Below are positions 60,324 to 64,000 of a DNA stretch of 64,000 bases, piece by piece. Source of the stretch: Streptomyces sp. NBC_01216 (lineage in GTDB: Bacteria; Actinomycetota; Actinomycetes; Streptomycetales; Streptomycetaceae); the NCBI RefSeq assembly GCF_035994945.1, contig NZ_CP108677.1, forward strand, positions 6,572,001 to 6,636,000. Reading direction: 5' to 3'. Position 1 is the stretch's first letter, and each line of letters opens with the position of its first letter. The notes beneath the pieces were generated by a model that saw only the letters and a list, made by a program, of their open reading frames with translations, was not told where the DNA came from and did no database searches. The translations under genes and the position numbers were made by a program.

Positions 60324-61607
60324 CTACTTGGCGGCCTTGTCCCAGGCGGCGTCGAGCTTGGCGAGCTGTCCGTGGATGTCGTCGGAGGTGAACAGCGCCT
60401 GGCTGGCCGAGTAGAAGGCGTCGTTCAGTCCTGAGGGCATGGCGTCGTCGTTGGTCACCCAGCCGAAGGCCGGGACCTTCGTGTTCTGGTCGGTGACGTA
60501 GGTGTAAGAGTCCTTGTAGACCTGGCTGACGTTGACCTTGTAGTCGGCCAGGGTCTTGTTCTTGAGCATGGGCAACGCGCCGTCGCCCTCGATGAGGGCC
60601 TTGAGGTTCGCCGGGTTCGTCGACCATGCCTGGGCAAAGGCTGTCGCCTTTGCCGGGTCGGCTGTCTTGGCGCTGATCGCCATGGACCCACCCACCGAGA
60701 ACGGCACGACGAGCGAACCGTCGTCGGTCGGGGTGAGGAAGGCGCCGAAGTCGTCGGTGTGGTCCTTCGGCACCGAGCCGAGGAACCAGCTGCCCATCAT
60801 GTACATCGCGGCCTTGCCGGACGTGAAGTTCGTGATCGAGTCCGCGTACTTCACGCCCAGCGCGCCGTTCTGGAAGTAGCCTTCCTTGACCATCGTCCGG
60901 TACTTGGCCACAGCGGCCTCGACGTTGGCGTCGGTGAACTTGGCCTTGCCCGCGTAGCGGTCCTGCAGCCAGTTCGGGTTCTTGCCCAGCACGTCCGCGG
61001 ACAGGATGCCGACCAGCGGCATGGACGCCGAGAACGGGTCGCCGCCGCCCAGCTCGATCGGGGTGATGCCGGCCGCCTTGAGCTTGGCGCACACCGCCAT
61101 GAACTCCGACCACGTCTTGGGCGGCGCGGTGATGCCCGCCTGCGCGAACAGCTTCTTGTTGTAGAAGACCTCGGGGATGATCTGGGAGTTCGTGGGCGGG
61201 ACGTATACCTCGCCCTTGTAGGCGTTGCCCATCGGCATCAGGAAGTTGGCGTTCACCCAGTTCTTGTCGTAGGGCTTGAGCAGCCCGTTCTGCGCGAACG
61301 TCGACGGGGTGATCGACTGCAGCAGGTCCGGGAACTGGCCGGAGGCAAGCAGCTGCTTCGCGTACGCGTCCCGGTCCGTGCCCGCGGCGACGATCTTCTT
61401 CACCGACACGCCGGGGACCTGCTTCTCGGCCTCGGTGATCGAGGTGTTCCAAAACCGCGCGTTCAGGTTCGGGGTCTCGAAGGTCAGGTAGGTCAGGTGG
61501 GTCAGGTCGCTGCCGCCCTTTCCACCATCATTGGATGCGGCGGAACATCCGGTGAGCAGGGTGAGGCCCGCGGCAACGCAGGCCGCGATCAGATGGGTGG
61601 GCCGCAT
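60324..61607 (-). CDS. Extracellular solute-binding lipoprotein (sugar ABC transporter)
   Basis: 427 residues. A lipoprotein signal peptide ends at the lipobox LLTGC (residues 17-21), after MRPTHLIAACVAAGL. The mature part has the family 1 signature (ITPIELGGGDPFSASM, AAMYMMGSWFLGSVP). It delivers a sugar to the two permeases. The ATG has CAGGAGACTTCT upstream. It is divergent from the LacI gene, with the palindrome GATAACGTTATC between the start codons. Confidence 0.9.
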   Translation of the reverse strand: MRPTHLIAACVAAGLTLLTGCSAASNDGGKGGSDLTHLTYLTFETPNLNARFWNTSITEAEKQVPGVSVKKIVAAGTDRDAYAKQLLASGQFPDLLQSITPSTFAQNGLLKPYDKNWVNANFLMPMGNAYKGEVYVPPTNSQIIPEVFYNKKLFAQAGITAPPKTWSEFMAVCAKLKAAGITPIELGGGDPFSASMPLVGILSADVLGKNPNWLQDRYAGKAKFTDANVEAAVAKYRTMVKEGYFQNGALGVKYADSITNFTSGKAAMYMMGSWFLGSVPKDHTDDFGAFLTPTDDGSLVVPFSVGGSMAISAKTADPAKATAFAQAWSTNPANLKALIEGDGALPMLKNKTLADYKVNVSQVYKDSYTYVTDQNTKVPAFGWVTNDDAMPSGLNDAFYSASQALFTSDDIHGQLAKLDAAWDKAAK

Positions 61608-61682
61608 AGAAGTCTCCTGGTGCGGGTGATGTGACCCGAGAGTGGAGCGGATCGGAGGGGATCGACGCCTGCACATCTTCGG

Positions 61683-61694
61683 GATAACGTTATC
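61683..61694. promoter_or_regulatory. LacI operator between binding-protein and lacI genes
   Basis: GATAACGTTATC, a perfect 12 bp palindrome with central CG. A weaker copy, GATAATGTTC, follows at 61739-61748, 28 nt before the lacI start. The same motif is found before the Tat-exported gene (62865). Confidence 0.75.
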
Positions 61695-61775
61695 GCGAGG
61701 ATAGTCCCGTGTTGCGGGAATGTGTCAAGAGTCGATCGGATAATGTTCGACCGCTACAGCGAGGAGTCACACCGG

Positions 61776-62798
61776 ATGAGCCGACCAGCGGGTGGGAGCG
61801 GAGGCCGATCCAAGCGGCCGACCATGGTGGACGTCGCCCGCGAGGCCGGCGTGGCTCTGCGCACGGTATCCCGGGTGGTCAACAACGACCCGACGGTGGG
61901 CGCGGAGTACGCGGCCAAGGTCGAGGCCGCGATCGCAGCGCTCAACTACCGCCCGGACGAGCGGGCCCGGCAGCTGCGCACGGGCGTCACCGGCACGATC
62001 GGCGCGGCTGTTCGACGAATCGCCGAGGTCAACCCGGCCCTGGCCGCCATCGAGCACGCGGCCCGCATGTCGGGGCAGACCCTCCTGGCGGCCTCCACGG
62101 ACTTCAACGAGGCCAGGGAACACGAGATTCTCGTCTCCATGTGTCGGCAGCGCCTCGACGGCATCATCGTCGAGCCGATCGGCGAGAACCACGCCTACCT
62201 GCAGCCGGAGCTCGAAGCGGGCATGCCCTTGGTCTCCATGGACCGGCCGATGGCCGGGATCTCAGCGGACTGCGTCATGTCGGACAACGCCGCGGGCATC
62301 GGCACGGCCTTCCATCACCTGTACCGGCACGGGCACCGCCGGATCGCCTACATCGGCGACAGCGAGCGCGTTTTCTCCGGCCGGGAGCGCGCCGCGGCCT
62401 TCCGGGCCGCGCTGGGCGCCCACGGCCGGCCCGCCGAGGGTCTGGTGCACCCCGGCGAGATCACCCCCGAACGCGTTGCCGCCACGCTGGAGGCCGCGTT
62501 GCACGGCCCGGAGCCGGCGACCGCGCTGGTCACCGGCACCATGGACACCACGCTGGCGGTGCTGCGGCACCTCGGCCCACAGGCGGCCTCCCGGCTGGGC
62601 ATCGTCGCGTTCGACGAGGTGCCGCTCGCCGACCTCATCCAGCCCGCGCTCACCGTGGTCGCCCAGGAGACCTCCACCGTCGGCCGCACGGCCGTGGAAC
62701 TGCTGCACGCGCGCATCGCCGATCCGGACCGCCCTGCGCAGACCGTGATCGTCCCGGTCACCCTAAAGGTCCGCGGCTCCGGCGAGGTGCCGGCCTGA
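61776..62798 (+). CDS. LacI-family transcriptional regulator
   Basis: 340 residues. The helix-turn-helix MVDVAREAGVALRTVSRVVN with hinge RPDERARQLR is complete; the sensor domain has IGAAVRRIAEVNPALAAIEH, YIGDSERVFSGRERAAAF and AFDEVPLADLIQPAL. The ATG at 61776 has GAGGAG nine bases upstream, and the open frame to 61722 is not needed. It likely represses the divergent transporter/hydrolase operon, itself and the Tat-exported gene, through GATAACGTTATC sites, and is released by the imported sugar. Confidence 0.88.
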   Translation: MSRPAGGSGGRSKRPTMVDVAREAGVALRTVSRVVNNDPTVGAEYAAKVEAAIAALNYRPDERARQLRTGVTGTIGAAVRRIAEVNPALAAIEHAARMSGQTLLAASTDFNEAREHEILVSMCRQRLDGIIVEPIGENHAYLQPELEAGMPLVSMDRPMAGISADCVMSDNAAGIGTAFHHLYRHGHRRIAYIGDSERVFSGRERAAAFRAALGAHGRPAEGLVHPGEITPERVAATLEAALHGPEPATALVTGTMDTTLAVLRHLGPQAASRLGIVAFDEVPLADLIQPALTVVAQETSTVGRTAVELLHARIADPDRPAQTVIVPVTLKVRGSGEVPA

Positions 62799-62830
62799 CC
62801 CTCGGGCCGGTCAGGATCGGGGACGATGTC

Positions 62831-62876
62831 TTGACAGACGGCCGAGGCAGCGGCCATCGTTCGCGATAACGTTATT
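62831..62876 (+). promoter_or_regulatory. Promoter/operator region upstream of the Tat-exported protein gene
   Basis: TTGACA (62831-62836) is a consensus -35. GATAACGTTATT (62865-62876) differs from the operator at 61683 in one base. The start codon is nearly 275 nt downstream. Confidence 0.6.
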
Positions 62877-62906
62877 TCAGCGCGGCCGTGATCCTCTCAG
62901 ACGTCG

Positions 62907-62936
62907 GCGGTCGGCGGCTCTCGAGCCGCCGACCGC
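62907..62936 (+). terminator. Strong hairpin after lacI / in the 5' region of the next gene
   Basis: A 14 bp stem, GCGGTCGGCGGCTC... with its complement (62907-62920 and 62923-62936), almost without a loop. It may end the lacI transcript, or attenuate a transcript from the promoter just upstream. Confidence 0.6.
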
Positions 62937-63149
62937 GTCATCACTGCCCGGATGTGCGCCGACGCAGCCACAACGTCCAGGTGCGCGCAGTCGCCTCTTC
63001 CGGCAGTCCCGCCCAGACACCTCCCCCTGATTCCCCGCCGAGGCACGATGCCGCGCTTCGCCTGACAGCGCGGCCCGAGCGCGACCTCGACAGCGGCCTC
63101 CCGACTGTCATGCTCCGCACCCGGATTCACCCATCTCAAAGGAGAGACG

Positions 63150-64000
63150 ATGACGGACCACAGCGCAGGCTCATTGCCTCCGGACAGAAGAACAGTCCTC
63201 GCCGGTGCCGTCGTGGCAGCCGGCACCGCGGTGCTGACGGCGGGTCCCGCCGCGGCGCTGTCCGGGCCCGCGGACGAACGGCACCGCGGTACGACAGTGC
63301 TCCCGACCGCAAGGCAGCGCTGGTCGAAGCTTCAGGCGAAGCTGTCCGGCATCACCGGCCAGTGGACGGACCAGACGTACAGCGGCGCAATCACGACCAG
63401 GATGCCCAATACGGCGCTCCTCGGCAACGGCGATGTCGGCGTCACCTCCGGCGGCAGCATAGGCGTGAAGACGTTCCACATTTCCAAGGGCGACTTCTGG
63501 AACGGAAACGGCAAAATCCAGCCGCTCCCGATCGGCGGCATCACGCTGAAGTCGACGGCAGCGGGCAGCGACAACCTCGCGCTCGGGGCCAAAGCGACCG
63601 CGAGCAGCGCCCTCTTCTCGCCCGACCGTGCGGTCAACGGCCAGTGGGCCCCGGGCTACGAAGGCTGGGTCTCCACCGTCGGCAAGCCCCAGTGGATCGC
63701 CCTCGACCTGGGCTCCGAGCAGAAGATCGCACGGTACGTCATCCGCAACGACGAAGCCGCCCGCCCCGGCAACCAGGCATTCAACACCCAAGACCTCACC
63801 GTGCAGATCAGCCCGGACGGCAACACCTGGACCGACGTCGACATCGTCACCGGCAACACCGCCGCGGTGATCGGCCGGAACGTCGAAGCGTTCACCACGC
63901 GCTACCTGCGGCTTTACATCACCGAACCCACCCAGGGCACCACCGACGACTCGATCCGCAACCCCCGTGCACGCATAGGCCAGTTGGAGCTGTACACGCT
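63150..64000 (+). CDS. Tat-exported protein with F5/8 type C domain, probable glycoside hydrolase, cut by window
   Basis: The first 283 residues are visible. A twin-arginine signal peptide (DRRTVLAGAVVAAGTAVLTA) ends near residue 37. An N-terminal catalytic-type stretch follows with MPNTALLGNGDVGV, and residues ~145-283 are a discoidin/F5/8C carbohydrate-binding module (AVNGQWAPGYEGWVSTVG, WIALDLGSEQKIARYVIRND, RYLRLYITEP). It is probably a secreted sugar-cleaving enzyme. The ATG has AAAGGAGAGACG upstream. A LacI operator lies in its upstream region, tying it to the transporter and hydrolase. Confidence 0.85.
   Translation, partial: MTDHSAGSLPPDRRTVLAGAVVAAGTAVLTAGPAAALSGPADERHRGTTVLPTARQRWSKLQAKLSGITGQWTDQTYSGAITTRMPNTALLGNGDVGVTSGGSIGVKTFHISKGDFWNGNGKIQPLPIGGITLKSTAAGSDNLALGAKATASSALFSPDRAVNGQWAPGYEGWVSTVGKPQWIALDLGSEQKIARYVIRNDEAARPGNQAFNTQDLTVQISPDGNTWTDVDIVTGNTAAVIGRNVEAFTTRYLRLYITEPTQGTTDDSIRNPRARIGQLELYT

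Noticed and set aside
62897..63226. 109-codon minus-strand ORF before the Tat-exported gene
   Set aside because: It spans the hairpin and the plus-strand start region and shows no family similarity or ribosome binding site.
1..64000. CRISPR array, prophage, biosynthetic gene cluster
   Set aside because: No regularly spaced repeats, no phage structural genes, and no PKS, NRPS, RiPP or terpene synthase genes were found; the six dispersed repeats are irregularly spaced.

Overview
The window is chromosomal DNA from a Streptomyces species or a very close actinomycete. The evidence is very high GC with GC-rich third codon positions, frequent GTG starts, promoters whose -10 box lies 6-8 nt before the start codon (leaderless mRNAs), a mycothiol-dependent enzyme, a TTA codon (bldA type), an HVDL-type leader peptide, and families typical of the genus (DUF6421, DUF6643, DUF6986, Rv1733c-like, PucR/GAF regulators, sugar ABC transporters lacking their own ATPase). 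No rRNA, tRNA, CRISPR array, phage or replication origin was seen.

Layout. 1-5.5 kb: a ferredoxin-NADP reductase running off the left edge, a TetR regulator, a PAP2 phosphatase, an M56 peptidase, a DUF5134 membrane protein, a GNAT acetyltransferase and a glycerophosphodiesterase. 5.9-9.2 kb: a tightly coupled DUF6421 / short-chain dehydrogenase / threonine-aldolase-like operon. 9.2-12.7 kb: a decayed transglutaminase-like pseudogene, a B3/4-domain protein, a lysophospholipid acyltransferase, a thioredoxin-like protein, and a flavin reductase preceded by a leader peptide. 13-18 kb: etfB-etfA with stacked candidate operators and a strong terminator, a DUF6986 aldolase-like protein and a PknB-type kinase. 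18-20.3 kb: divergent LacI regulator and ROK sugar kinase. 20.6-31.6 kb: mainly single genes, including a P-loop kinase-Nudix fusion, an M20 dipeptidase, a geranylgeranyl-reductase-like flavoprotein, a divergent TetR/F420-type oxidoreductase pair, and a divergent MFS/ROK-repressor pair. 31.8-53.2 kb: anti-sigma-like ATPase, cysteine desulfhydrase (Cds1 family), SRPBCC/DeoR genes, a large membrane lipase-like protein, a beta-helix/AAA+ fusion, MOSC, TerD-like, HpnB-like glycosyltransferase, racemase, Lnt and Nudix genes, and a 3-hydroxybutyrate dehydrogenase / PucR regulator / MHS transporter group.

54.7-55.8 kb is a scar region without an intact gene apart from IS3-type orfA. It also holds what looks like the first codons of an OLD-family nuclease. 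Directly next to it, 55.8 kb to the right edge is a carbohydrate-use island: a cytosolic (alpha/alpha)6-barrel glycoside hydrolase with a LamG-like insert, two permeases, a lipoprotein solute-binding protein, a divergent LacI regulator, and a Tat-exported F5/8C-domain protein cut by the window edge. The same palindrome, GATAACGTTATC, occurs between lacI and the binding-protein gene and (one base different) before the Tat-exported gene, so these probably form one regulon. No ATPase gene is present, which suggests use of a shared MsiK-type ATPase.

The most unusual structural feature is a dispersed repeat with terminal inverted repeats (core GAGCCTGTCGGGTG). It has three full copies of about 170 bp and three shortened copies in 64 kb. 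In five of the six copies one end supplies the TGA stop codon of the neighbouring gene.
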